Assembly (NCBI RefSeq): GCF_000745265.1
Contig: NZ_JQNN01000001.1
Span: forward strand, 3,224,001-3,288,000
From: Massilia sp. 9096
GTDB taxonomy: Bacteria > Pseudomonadota > Gammaproteobacteria > Burkholderiales > Burkholderiaceae_D
Length of the DNA stretch: 64,000 bases
Direction of reading: 5' to 3'
This document shows, in pieces, positions 7,387-13,827 of the stretch (positions within the stretch are counted from its first letter, which is position 1; each line of letters starts with the position of its first letter). Position numbers and translations under genes: made by a program. Below the pieces are notes generated by a model. That model did no database searches. It saw nothing but the letters and a program-made list of their open reading frames with translations, and was not told the origin of the DNA.

Positions 7387-7829
7387 GACTGCCACCTCTG
7401 CTCGTTTTTGAATCGACGCATTAGCTCCGTCTCCTCAAGGGGGAGACGGCTCATTATGCCGAAATAATTGGTCAGTGCGCGGCCGAGCATATCCTCTGCC
7501 TCGCGCTTGGGGTCGAACAAAATCTCGTCGTCCCCCTCTTCGTCCAGGTGCTTCGTGCGATTCCGTGCGTAGTTCATCACGTGAGTAATGCCCTTTTCGG
7601 TGGCGGGAGGGCCACCGATGTAGGCTGAGATTCGTAGCGCGCCGGCCCTCATGCCTTCAAAAGCGGAGTCGGTACCGCCTCTCGTCACGTAACCGCCTAG
7701 AATCTCATCGGCGCCGCCGGCCAAGTGCAGCGCTGCAAAGTAAGCACCGTCGAAATACATCTGCAGGCCGCACTCCAGCAACTCCTGGCCAACTTGCATC
7801 TTTGGGGTAACGCGTTCGAGCATCGACAC
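7383..7829 (-). CDS. HEPN-like helical protein, 148 aa
   Basis: The sequence LLECGLQMYFDGAYFAALHL then AGGADEILGGYV, followed by THVMNYARNRTKHLDEEGDD, resembles a widespread family of small all-helical proteins with a HEPN-type fold. RNRTKH (about residues 87-92) gives the R-x4-H pattern found in HEPN ribonucleases. Tail residues EAEDMLGRALTNYFGIM are typical of the same family. It is the middle gene of the unit bracketed by inverted attC-like sites and overlaps the next gene by 4 bp. Whether it is an active nuclease is unknown. Confidence 0.6.
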   Translation of the reverse strand: MSMLERVTPKMQVGQELLECGLQMYFDGAYFAALHLAGGADEILGGYVTRGGTDSAFEGMRAGALRISAYIGGPPATEKGITHVMNYARNRTKHLDEEGDDEILFDPKREAEDMLGRALTNYFGIMSRLPLEETELMRRFKNEQRWQS

Positions 7830-7832
7830 CGC

Positions 7833-8237
7833 TCAGCCTTTCTGCGGCACGTGCAGGCTTATCTTCTTCGTCGCAGCGGTGTACACCAGGAACTTCATGG
7901 GGCCGAACGGGTTCAGCATGTCTGCGTCGGAACCCGGAGAGCCGCGATGCGGTTTGAGCCAGGCGGACGCCGTTACGTCCTTGCTGCCGTCTAGCTTCGT
8001 TGCAACCGCCATGCAGTCGCGCAGTGCTGTCTCGACTTTTGCGTTTGAGGGCTTTTTGCCAGTGAACGTCACGAGAATGCTGTAGATGTTTCCTCCGCCA
8101 GAAGCCGCATCTAGGTACTGTCGCTCAGCCACGGCTCCGGTCGACATGGCGCACTTGAGTGGGATTTTGGGTGGCTTTGCATAGACGGAGCCAGATACAA
8201 CCGCAGCGAGCGCAGCAAAGGCGAATGCTTTTTTCAT
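7833..8237 (-). CDS. Secreted hypothetical protein, 134 aa
   Basis: ATG 8237 has a good ribosome binding site (GGGGAATCC). MKKAFAFAALAAVVSGSVYA is a signal peptide with an AxA-type cleavage site near residue 20, so the product should be periplasmic. Two cysteines (KCAMSTG and DCMAV) could form a disulfide. The family is not recognised. It is the first gene of the attC-bracketed unit and stops 4 bp before the HEPN-like gene start. Confidence 0.6.
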   Translation of the reverse strand: MKKAFAFAALAAVVSGSVYAKPPKIPLKCAMSTGAVAERQYLDAASGGGNIYSILVTFTGKKPSNAKVETALRDCMAVATKLDGSKDVTASAWLKPHRGSPGSDADMLNPFGPMKFLVYTAATKKISLHVPQKG

Positions 8238-8340
8238 GGATTCCCCAGGTAGTTGGCATATGCCTCGATGCATTCTAACCCGCTGGCTCTGCTTGTCAAA
8301 AAGAAAAGCCTTCGGCTAAAGGGCTGAACGTTGCTGCTCA

Positions 8341-8433
8341 GGCGTCTAACGAAACCCCACGGCAAGGCGCATCCGTCGAAGACAGTACGGCGAGAAGGAT
8401 GCAACGCAGCCATAGGGGGGTTTTAGAAGCTCT
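8341..8433. repeat. attC-like imperfect palindrome 2 (inverted copy of 7065-7165)
   Basis: It begins GGCGTCTAACGAAACCCC and ends GGGGGGTTTTAGAAGCTCT. The inner arms are GGCAAGGCGCATCC and GGATGCAACGCAGCC. Its reverse complement aligns with site 1 over nearly the whole length, sharing GGCTGCGTTGCAT, CTCGCCGTAC and TCGTTAGACGC. Together they bound a unit of about 1.37 kb (7064-8433). I see no convincing target duplication outside it. Confidence 0.7.
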
Positions 8434-8469
8434 TAGTCTGCAAGGCTCTGCTTAGCCATTTTAAACAGC

Positions 8470-9666
8470 TTATAGACCAAGAAAAGTATGGGCCTCGGCT
8501 TTTAAAGAAGGTATGTTGATATTCAAATCTTGTTGATAAATCTTTAATAGACACTTCCGCTCAATATCTTTTAGTTCATTATGGACGTGCTCTATATTTC
8601 TACACACATCATATGCTGCCAAGTATCCATTTTTCTTTGCACTTAGCTTACTGCCAAGTGTTGCAAGCGTAATTCCTCTGCTCAGCAATTCTTTTACAGA
8701 ACCGTAGTTAAGCATTTCCTCCCGTAGGCGCTGAATCTGCTTTTCAGAAAGACGTAGTTCATACGCTTTCTGCACGGGCGCCAACTCAAGTCCGAGGAAC
8801 TCGGCAGGTTGCAAAGGTTCGTAAATCACAGACTTAGTTTTTTCGTCATTTAAGGCCGGAATCGCCAAACCGATTTTCTCGAATTCGGCCTTACAAAAGT
8901 CGGCGACGCTTAAACAGTCAACTCTGGAATCACAAAAAAATATTAGGTCATCAGCGTATCGAACTGCCCTAAATCCCTTTTTCTCTACTGCCTTGTCAAA
9001 CGACTGTAAAAGCAGATTAGAAAAGAAAGGGGAAAGAGGCATGCCCTGCCGGACACCAATTCCTCTCCGTATCCCCAATTGCGCGATACGGCGCACGTTT
9101 GCCCTATTACTGCTTTCGACTTCACACTCCAGTGCGGACAGCAACAAGGGATGAAGACTACGCTCTTTGATACGTTTTTTTATCGCGGAACTAAGAATTT
9201 CTCGGTCTACTGAATCAAAAAACGAAGTAATGTCAGTTTTGAATACCCAAGCTTGCTTTCTTCTGTAGGCGCAAGCTAACTCGGCCGCTTGTTTGACAGA
9301 GCGCCCCTTTACAAAACCGAAGCTTATGGAGTTTGCTAACTGAAGATGATACTTATTAGCTAAAAAGCCAAGTAGCGTGCGCTGGACAAGACGGTCTATA
9401 ACCGTAGGCACACAGATAAGCCTATATTTGCCAGACGGCTTAAGGATAAGCACAGGCTTTAATTGACTAAAGCTGAATCGCTTTTCAGAAACTGCTCGGT
9501 GCAACTTGCCAATATTGTCTTTGTAATTAATGGCAAAGTCATTGATGCTGACACCATCAACCCCTATAGTGTTTCTCGATACGGGTTTGGTATTGTGGAA
9601 TAGGTCTTGCCAGGACTGGACGAACGACTTGTAGGTGAGGACTGCGGAATACGAATTACGACTCAT
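8470..9666 (-). CDS. Reverse transcriptase (stand-alone, defence-type candidate)
   Basis: The product has 398 residues and should copy RNA into DNA. RT motifs appear in order: GVDGVSINDF then LILKPSGKYRLICVPTVIDR (motifs 1-2), the catalytic FKTDITSFFDSVD (motif 3, about 142), GIGVRQGMPLSPFFSNLLL (motif 4, about 200) and RYADDLIFFC (motif 5, about 235). These are followed by AEFLGLEL and a C-terminal helical thumb. There is no maturase zinc or endonuclease domain. Retron hallmarks are missing: the NAxxH position reads QAAELA and the VTG position reads FLGLE. The DGR-type SQ motif is also absent. This fits a group-II-like, unknown-group or defence-associated RT. ATG 9666 overlaps the stop of the frame through the upstream repeats as ATGA. 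Confidence 0.88.
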   Translation of the reverse strand: MSRNSYSAVLTYKSFVQSWQDLFHNTKPVSRNTIGVDGVSINDFAINYKDNIGKLHRAVSEKRFSFSQLKPVLILKPSGKYRLICVPTVIDRLVQRTLLGFLANKYHLQLANSISFGFVKGRSVKQAAELACAYRRKQAWVFKTDITSFFDSVDREILSSAIKKRIKERSLHPLLLSALECEVESSNRANVRRIAQLGIRRGIGVRQGMPLSPFFSNLLLQSFDKAVEKKGFRAVRYADDLIFFCDSRVDCLSVADFCKAEFEKIGLAIPALNDEKTKSVIYEPLQPAEFLGLELAPVQKAYELRLSEKQIQRLREEMLNYGSVKELLSRGITLATLGSKLSAKKNGYLAAYDVCRNIEHVHNELKDIERKCLLKIYQQDLNINIPSLKAEAHTFLGL

Positions 9667-9897
9667 TTAGGAAACCCGCTGGCATTGATTCTCCCGGACC
9701 AGCGGTCTAAGGCCCCGTCGACGACACCGGCTTTGCAGAGCGCCTCTTGCGAGTCCACCCTGCCGCTGATACCGCCGCTGACGCTCACGCGATTGCTCGC
9801 CGTTGCGCCATCATGCCGCTTGGTCACGTGCAGCGCAACCTGCAGAGATGCCTGAGGGTGCACCGAACAAACTTCCGCGGAGGTCGAATCTCCACCA
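9667..9897 (-). ncRNA. Putative structured leader / non-coding RNA of the RT locus
   Basis: It is predicted to start about 7 nt after the -10 box at 9904-9909 and run to the RT start. It contains all of repeat copy A. On the minus strand, CACCCT near its 5' side can pair with AGGGTG about 100 nt later. Inside are TTGCGC/GCGCAA, GCGA-GCAA-TCGC (a GNRA tetraloop) and AGAG-GCG-CTCT. A last hairpin, CCGCTGG/CCAGCGG (9676-9705), sits just before the RT start. No ATG-initiated frame follows this predicted start. A coding alternative exists: an 85-residue frame from ATG 9920 to TGA 9663-9665 ending SGFPK. Confidence 0.55.
9710..9861 (-). repeat. 152-bp direct repeat, copy A (next to the RT)
   Basis: It is identical to copy B (10118-10269) except at 9814, where the plus strand has T and copy B has G at 10222 (A versus C on the transcribed strand). 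The repeat starts AGGCCCCGTCGACGACACC and ends CCTGAGGGTGC on the plus strand. It is GC-rich and highly structured, in contrast to the AT-rich RT gene. The 408-bp offset is a multiple of three. Confidence 0.95.
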
Positions 9898-9903
9898 ATT
9901 ATC

Positions 9904-9932
9904 ATATTATCACACTCCATGTTAAAGCGCAA
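9904..9932 (-). promoter_or_regulatory. Sigma70-type promoter for the RT leader
   Basis: On the minus strand TTGCGC (9932-9927), 17 bp, then TAATAT (9909-9904). The spacing is ideal. It lies between the two 152-bp repeats and reads through copy A into the RT. Confidence 0.6.
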
Positions 9933-10117
9933 GCAAAATGCTAACGCCAGGGCAATCGGAGCGGCAATAACGCGCCGCGCCGAAGGCATAACTGAATGCT
10001 TGGACGGCTTGCGGACATTCGACTTTTGCGACGCACCCGCGCCCCTGCTTTCAGCCCGCTCTGCACGTTTGTTACTCGCCTTCCCAATAACTCCGGGAGT
10101 AGAAGACGGTCGCCGCG

Positions 10118-10269
10118 AGGCCCCGTCGACGACACCGGCTTTGCAGAGCGCCTCTTGCGAGTCCACCCTGCCGCTGATACCGCCGCTGACGCTCACGCGA
10201 TTGCTCGCCGTTGCGCCATCAGGCCGCTTGGTCACGTGCAGCGCAACCTGCAGAGATGCCTGAGGGTGC
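10118..10269 (-). repeat. 152-bp direct repeat, copy B (distal)
   Basis: Second copy of the unit at 9710-9861, one mismatch in 152 bp, same orientation. A minus-strand frame is open from GTG 10235 through this copy, the 256-bp spacer and copy A to the RT start, but an in-frame TAG sits just upstream of the copy. The spacer translates to a hydrophobic run (VIAAPIALALAFCLRF) but shows no recognised domain. A TTGACT string just upstream of the copy could be a -35 element. Confidence 0.93.
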
Positions 10270-10351
10270 TACCACAAGTCAATTCTACCTCAGCTACGGG
10301 AGCTCTACCATTATTTCAGCGCGACGGGCTTTTTAGTTGGTCTGAAAGGTT

Positions 10352-11338
10352 TCAGGGCGCCGGGTTGTTCCAGCAACCTGGACTTGCGGAATCAAAGAAC
10401 ACTACTTCTGTGACGTCGATGTCATGAAGGGTTTGTTCGGCGTGGCGCATGTAAACTTCGTTATTGCCATAGACAGAAACCGCTACCTTTTTGCAAGACG
10501 ATTTCCTGAGTGAATTAACAATGTGCTGCTCCTGCTCAGCGATTCCCCATCCATAAATGACCAAGGAGCTTCCGATTTTAGGCAGCACTTCTCGGTTAAC
10601 ACGCTGTAGGTAAGATGAGCTCTTTATCGACTTGACCTTGTGGTCGGACGTCCCCTCGCAAACAAACAGGGGAACAGCCTGCCCTGACTCCCAGACTTCC
10701 AAGACACGAGTAAGTAGGTCCTGGCCGCGCGCCTTGAGCTTGCCCTCTTCGTCGTCCAAAGTACGTGCAAGTGCAAGATTGCCATGTGGATAGAAGAATA
10801 AGGTGGCACCCGCTGCTCCGTAAGCATCGGCCATGCGCTCCCAGTTGTCAGCGAAAGCCCCGCTGGCAAAACAGTCTTTGAACCAGTTGCCGAGTGCGTC
10901 CCGACTGTACATCGCAGCCCAATAGACGATGAGGTCGTAGTTTAGTGAAACCACCGTCTTGAAGCCTTGCATGAAGGTATAAATCGGCTTCAGGTGCACC
11001 ACCGCATCGTCGTGGCTAATGTGCACTTCCCGGACCGTTTCAATGAGCGCAGTTCGGACCTGCTCGTACGCCTCCTCAACCTGGCCCGCGGCAATCCCGA
11101 GAGTTTCATTTACCACCTTCGCTTGCCACAAACGCCGTAACACAAGCTCGAAGTCATTAACGCCAAACGCGTCGAAGACACCGGCAACCTCGGGAGTGAT
11201 GAAGTTGTGGTCTTGTGCTGCTTCAAACAGACCCGCGTATCCGAAACCCCGGTGAATCGCCATGCTGGCACCGTTGCCCAAGAGCAATCCCTCGCTGAAG
11301 TGCGCCTTGATTTCTTCCCACTGATGTATTTTTGTCAT
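10352..11338 (-). CDS. DUF4917 / SIR2-like protein, candidate effector
   Basis: The product has 328 residues. The motifs LLLGNGASMAIH (about 18-29), GVNDFELVLRRLW, VVSLNYDLIVYW (about 131) and FFYPHGNLAL (about 185) follow the order seen in DUF4917 proteins. They resemble the NAD-binding GxxGN / N-Y-D / H-G pattern of SIR2-like folds, which in several defence systems deplete NAD. The C-terminal part (SSLVIYGWGIAEQEQHIVNSL) is the second half of that fold. It lies upstream of, and in the same orientation as, the 152-bp repeats and the RT, 82 bp before copy B. NADase activity is inferred from fold resemblance only. Confidence 0.65.
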   Translation of the reverse strand: MTKIHQWEEIKAHFSEGLLLGNGASMAIHRGFGYAGLFEAAQDHNFITPEVAGVFDAFGVNDFELVLRRLWQAKVVNETLGIAAGQVEEAYEQVRTALIETVREVHISHDDAVVHLKPIYTFMQGFKTVVSLNYDLIVYWAAMYSRDALGNWFKDCFASGAFADNWERMADAYGAAGATLFFYPHGNLALARTLDDEEGKLKARGQDLLTRVLEVWESGQAVPLFVCEGTSDHKVKSIKSSSYLQRVNREVLPKIGSSLVIYGWGIAEQEQHIVNSLRKSSCKKVAVSVYGNNEVYMRHAEQTLHDIDVTEVVFFDSASPGCWNNPAP

Positions 11339-11788
11339 GTTATGGTGTCTTATTTTTACACAGCCGGTGAGCCGGTTACGACGTCGTCATCCCTTGACGT
11401 CCAGCAGCTTAGCTCGTTACCCATCATATCTGAACGCTAGGTAGGATGAAGCAATAGCTATTTCGAAGTTGTTGTGCTCTGACCCAAGGTAGTGCCCTGC
11501 AGTTCTTTTAACGATTAACTCTGCTGTCAGTCTTCAATTTTCGAGACGAATGCGCTAGTTCGGGTGGCGGTTTCGCTCTCGAACTTCCCTAACAGCCGGC
11601 TCGGTTAATGCTCAGCTGATTCTTCAATGCCCCTCGAGTTCAAGAATATTGCCGCTGCCACAGGATTACACAAGGGTAAAACCATGATAAAATTACAATT
11701 TCTTAGAGCGAACTGCTTTAAGGCTTGGCGTTATATTTTAATAAATAAAAATAAGATTCTTTAAATTATTTAATGATTGGGAGAAGAG
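11339..11788. other. Divergent intergenic region, about 450 bp
   Basis: The gap lies between the minus-strand DUF4917 gene and the plus-strand ATPase. It must hold both promoters. The part before 11789 is very AT-rich (TTATATTTTAATAAATAAAA near 11730). It also contains the att-like string at 11461-11485. No credible gene was seen. Confidence 0.5.
11461..11485 (+). repeat. Internal copy of the island right end (att-like site)
   Basis: TTTCGAAGTTGTTG followed by TGCTCTGACCCA matches the right-end sequence at 15178-15203 (TTTCGAAGTTGTTG, CACTCTAACCCA). The first 14 bases are identical, with three mismatches in the next 12. It has the length and position relative to CCA expected of one arm of a serine-recombinase attachment site. 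Confidence 0.6.
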
Positions 11789-12856
11789 ATGACATTACCA
11801 GGCGCACATCCATTTACATACATTATTGGGAACAACGGCTCAGGCAAAAGCCGCGCACTCGAAAGTGATGCGCAGTTAAAGTCGAAGAGTTCCCCAGTAG
11901 TAGTGATTTCATCCTCAGTTAGCGATAAGTTCACCTATGGTGGGACTGTAAAAACTCGCGCTAACGGCAGTTACACGTACGCAGGGAATAGAACGGTTGG
12001 CAACGGCCTGCACACCAATACGCTCGCCGCTAACGTTGTCCTCAATTATGCACGTTTGATAAATCAGAGAGGCGAGGCGGAATTTTTAAAATTTTTGCCC
12101 AAGATGGGCCTTGAGCCATCTGTTGGCATTGAATACGTGAAAAAGAAGCGAAGCAAAGGCAGCGTGCCGTTCCTAAAATCGGAGCTCACCTCTTCTTTTA
12201 TTCAAGAGTTTCAATCTGTTTTTAGCGACAAGACTAAGCCATTTGTGCCAATTTTCAAAAAGGGAGACAAAGAATATGATTTTCCTTCTCTGAGTTCTGG
12301 GGAGCAGTCTATGCTTGCCACTGCATTGCGGGTACTTACAAACCTGGCACCTAGAACTATTTTTTATATTGATGAACCCGAAATCAGCCTACATGTCGAA
12401 TGGCAAGTAAAATGGCCAGGGATGATACAAGAGCTCGTAAGTAAGACCCAGGATGTTCAGGTATATGTGGCGACTCACTCGCCGGTGATTATCTCTAGCG
12501 CAATGAACTTAGGCATGCATTGCTACTCATTAAAAGATGACGTATATTCTGAAATTCTTGAACACGATTTGAATGTGGAGCGCCTTATTTTCAATGACTT
12601 TCATACGCTCACACCAGACAACAAGCACATATACAACGAATTCTCTCGAATAATCAGCACGATAATGGATGGCATCAATTCCGGTCGCGCCGGAGTAAAA
12701 TTGAATGCAAGGGCGGAAGTAAAAATCTTAAAGCAGAAAGTCGAAAAAGCGGCGGCAATTGCACCTGCGCGTGCTCAGCTTTCACAGACCATGAGTGACT
12801 TCGAGCGCGCAGTTACGGAAATACTCAGCAGTGTTAGAGGTGGAACAAATGCGTAA
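11789..12856 (+). CDS. AAA/ABC-type ATPase, Septu PtuA-like
   Basis: The product has 355 residues. ATG 11789 follows GGGAGAAGAG; a TTG four codons upstream is less likely. Walker A is GNNGSGKS (about 14-21), the ABC signature LSSGEQSML (about 168), Walker B FYIDEPEISLH (about 193) and the H-loop ATHSPVIISS (about 228). This is the layout of OLD/PtuA-type ATPases, where ATP state controls a partner nuclease. The last 100 residues are helical and charged. It overlaps the HNH gene by 8 bp, the usual PtuA-PtuB arrangement. It is shorter than classical PtuA. Confidence 0.8.
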   Translation: MTLPGAHPFTYIIGNNGSGKSRALESDAQLKSKSSPVVVISSSVSDKFTYGGTVKTRANGSYTYAGNRTVGNGLHTNTLAANVVLNYARLINQRGEAEFLKFLPKMGLEPSVGIEYVKKKRSKGSVPFLKSELTSSFIQEFQSVFSDKTKPFVPIFKKGDKEYDFPSLSSGEQSMLATALRVLTNLAPRTIFYIDEPEISLHVEWQVKWPGMIQELVSKTQDVQVYVATHSPVIISSAMNLGMHCYSLKDDVYSEILEHDLNVERLIFNDFHTLTPDNKHIYNEFSRIISTIMDGINSGRAGVKLNARAEVKILKQKVEKAAAIAPARAQLSQTMSDFERAVTEILSSVRGGTNA

Positions 12857-13556
12857 AAAACGAACATTAGCTGATGAGTTTTGGAAGCGCATCTATCCTA
12901 CGAAAAAGAATTCTCGAAAAATTGCAGAAGAATTAAGGAGACGTTTTCACTGGCGGACGCAGCACTTCCCAGTTCCCACAACCCTCTGGACGGAATTTTT
13001 CGCGGAGACAGCCGGTAGTTATATACACCGCAGTTTATCCTCGTATCTTTTGGAAAAACAGTCAAACTACTGCTGTTATTGTCAGGAGAGAATCTATACA
13101 AAAGTGAACGCCGCTATCGACCATGTTTTACCTCGTTCGTTTTATCCCCAATTTACTTTTACGTTTCACAATTTAGCGTTAGCGTGCGTCACGTGTAATG
13201 GACTTAAAAGTGACGAAAATTGGTATCAACTGCCATTTGCCGAGCTTAAATATTCGAAGCATCGGAAGTCACTGCAAGTCTTCCATCCCAAATTTCATGA
13301 ATTCAACGAGCATATCGACATGTTTTGCATGCAAACAAATTACATATATGTAAGAACATACTTTGGAAGAACTAACCAAGGCAAGAAGCTATGTTTACAA
13401 CATCTTAACAAAATTGCCGTCTATACGGCAAAAAGTAAGGCTAATACACAAGCCGTTAAAGCTATTGAAGACCTCAGAAAATTTATCGCAACCGCCGATA
13501 CTTCAACTAATGCGTCTGAAAGAATATTTAAGTTGCTCGTCAATCGTCTCGCATAA
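12849..13556 (+). CDS. HNH endonuclease, Septu PtuB-like
   Basis: The product has 235 residues. ATG 12849 overlaps the end of the ATPase gene (stop 12854-12856), so the two are translationally coupled. The nuclease core is YCCYCQERI (about 74), AIDHVLPRS (about 91) and LACVTCNGLK (about 112). It combines the zinc-binding cysteine pairs with the catalytic DH of the HNH fold seen in PtuB. In Septu the pair acts as an anti-phage nuclease. The C-terminal half is basic and unassigned. Confidence 0.82.
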   Translation: MRKKRTLADEFWKRIYPTKKNSRKIAEELRRRFHWRTQHFPVPTTLWTEFFAETAGSYIHRSLSSYLLEKQSNYCCYCQERIYTKVNAAIDHVLPRSFYPQFTFTFHNLALACVTCNGLKSDENWYQLPFAELKYSKHRKSLQVFHPKFHEFNEHIDMFCMQTNYIYVRTYFGRTNQGKKLCLQHLNKIAVYTAKSKANTQAVKAIEDLRKFIATADTSTNASERIFKLLVNRLA

Positions 13557-13607
13557 TACCTTAAGGCTGACGGTGTTTTTGCTGCGGCCTTTTTTACATT
13601 TAAGGTA
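13557..13607 (+). terminator. Probable terminator after the ATPase-HNH operon
   Basis: TACCTTAA at 13557-13564 and TTAAGGTA at 13600-13607 are perfect inverted arms. Nested inside is AAGGC ... GCCTT followed by a T-tract. It begins directly after the HNH stop codon. Confidence 0.55.
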
Positions 13608-13827
13608 GAAGTAAGAGGAAAGAAATCGAGAAAAAGAAGGTGGGTCAGGCCAATGGCTCGTCACCGGGAAGCTTTACCGTTGGAAATCTGAATTTCGACG
13701 ATTCCTCTTTAAAGTTACGCTACACTAACCCACTTCGAAGCAAATCGAAATGACGTAAATAGCCAAATTAACAAAGAGCATCGACCTCATCCGCGTTTTT
13801 GCAATTTGATTTTTCAATTAATGCCAC

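Noticed and set aside
7062-8439. TTAG target duplication around the attC-bracketed unit
   Set aside because: The left TTAG overlaps the element end, so the 4-bp match is not independent evidence.
8341-9666. Group II intron (RT next to an attC-like palindrome, as in IIC-attC introns)
   Set aside because: The 30-60 bases after the RT stop do not contain a domain V hairpin, the RT has no maturase zinc or endonuclease extension, and no intron 5' end was found.
8470-10269. Diversity-generating retroelement (RT with TR/VR repeats)
   Set aside because: The RT has QGMPLSP instead of the DGR SQ motif. The two repeats differ at one base only, not at many adenines, and neither lies at the 3' end of a target gene.
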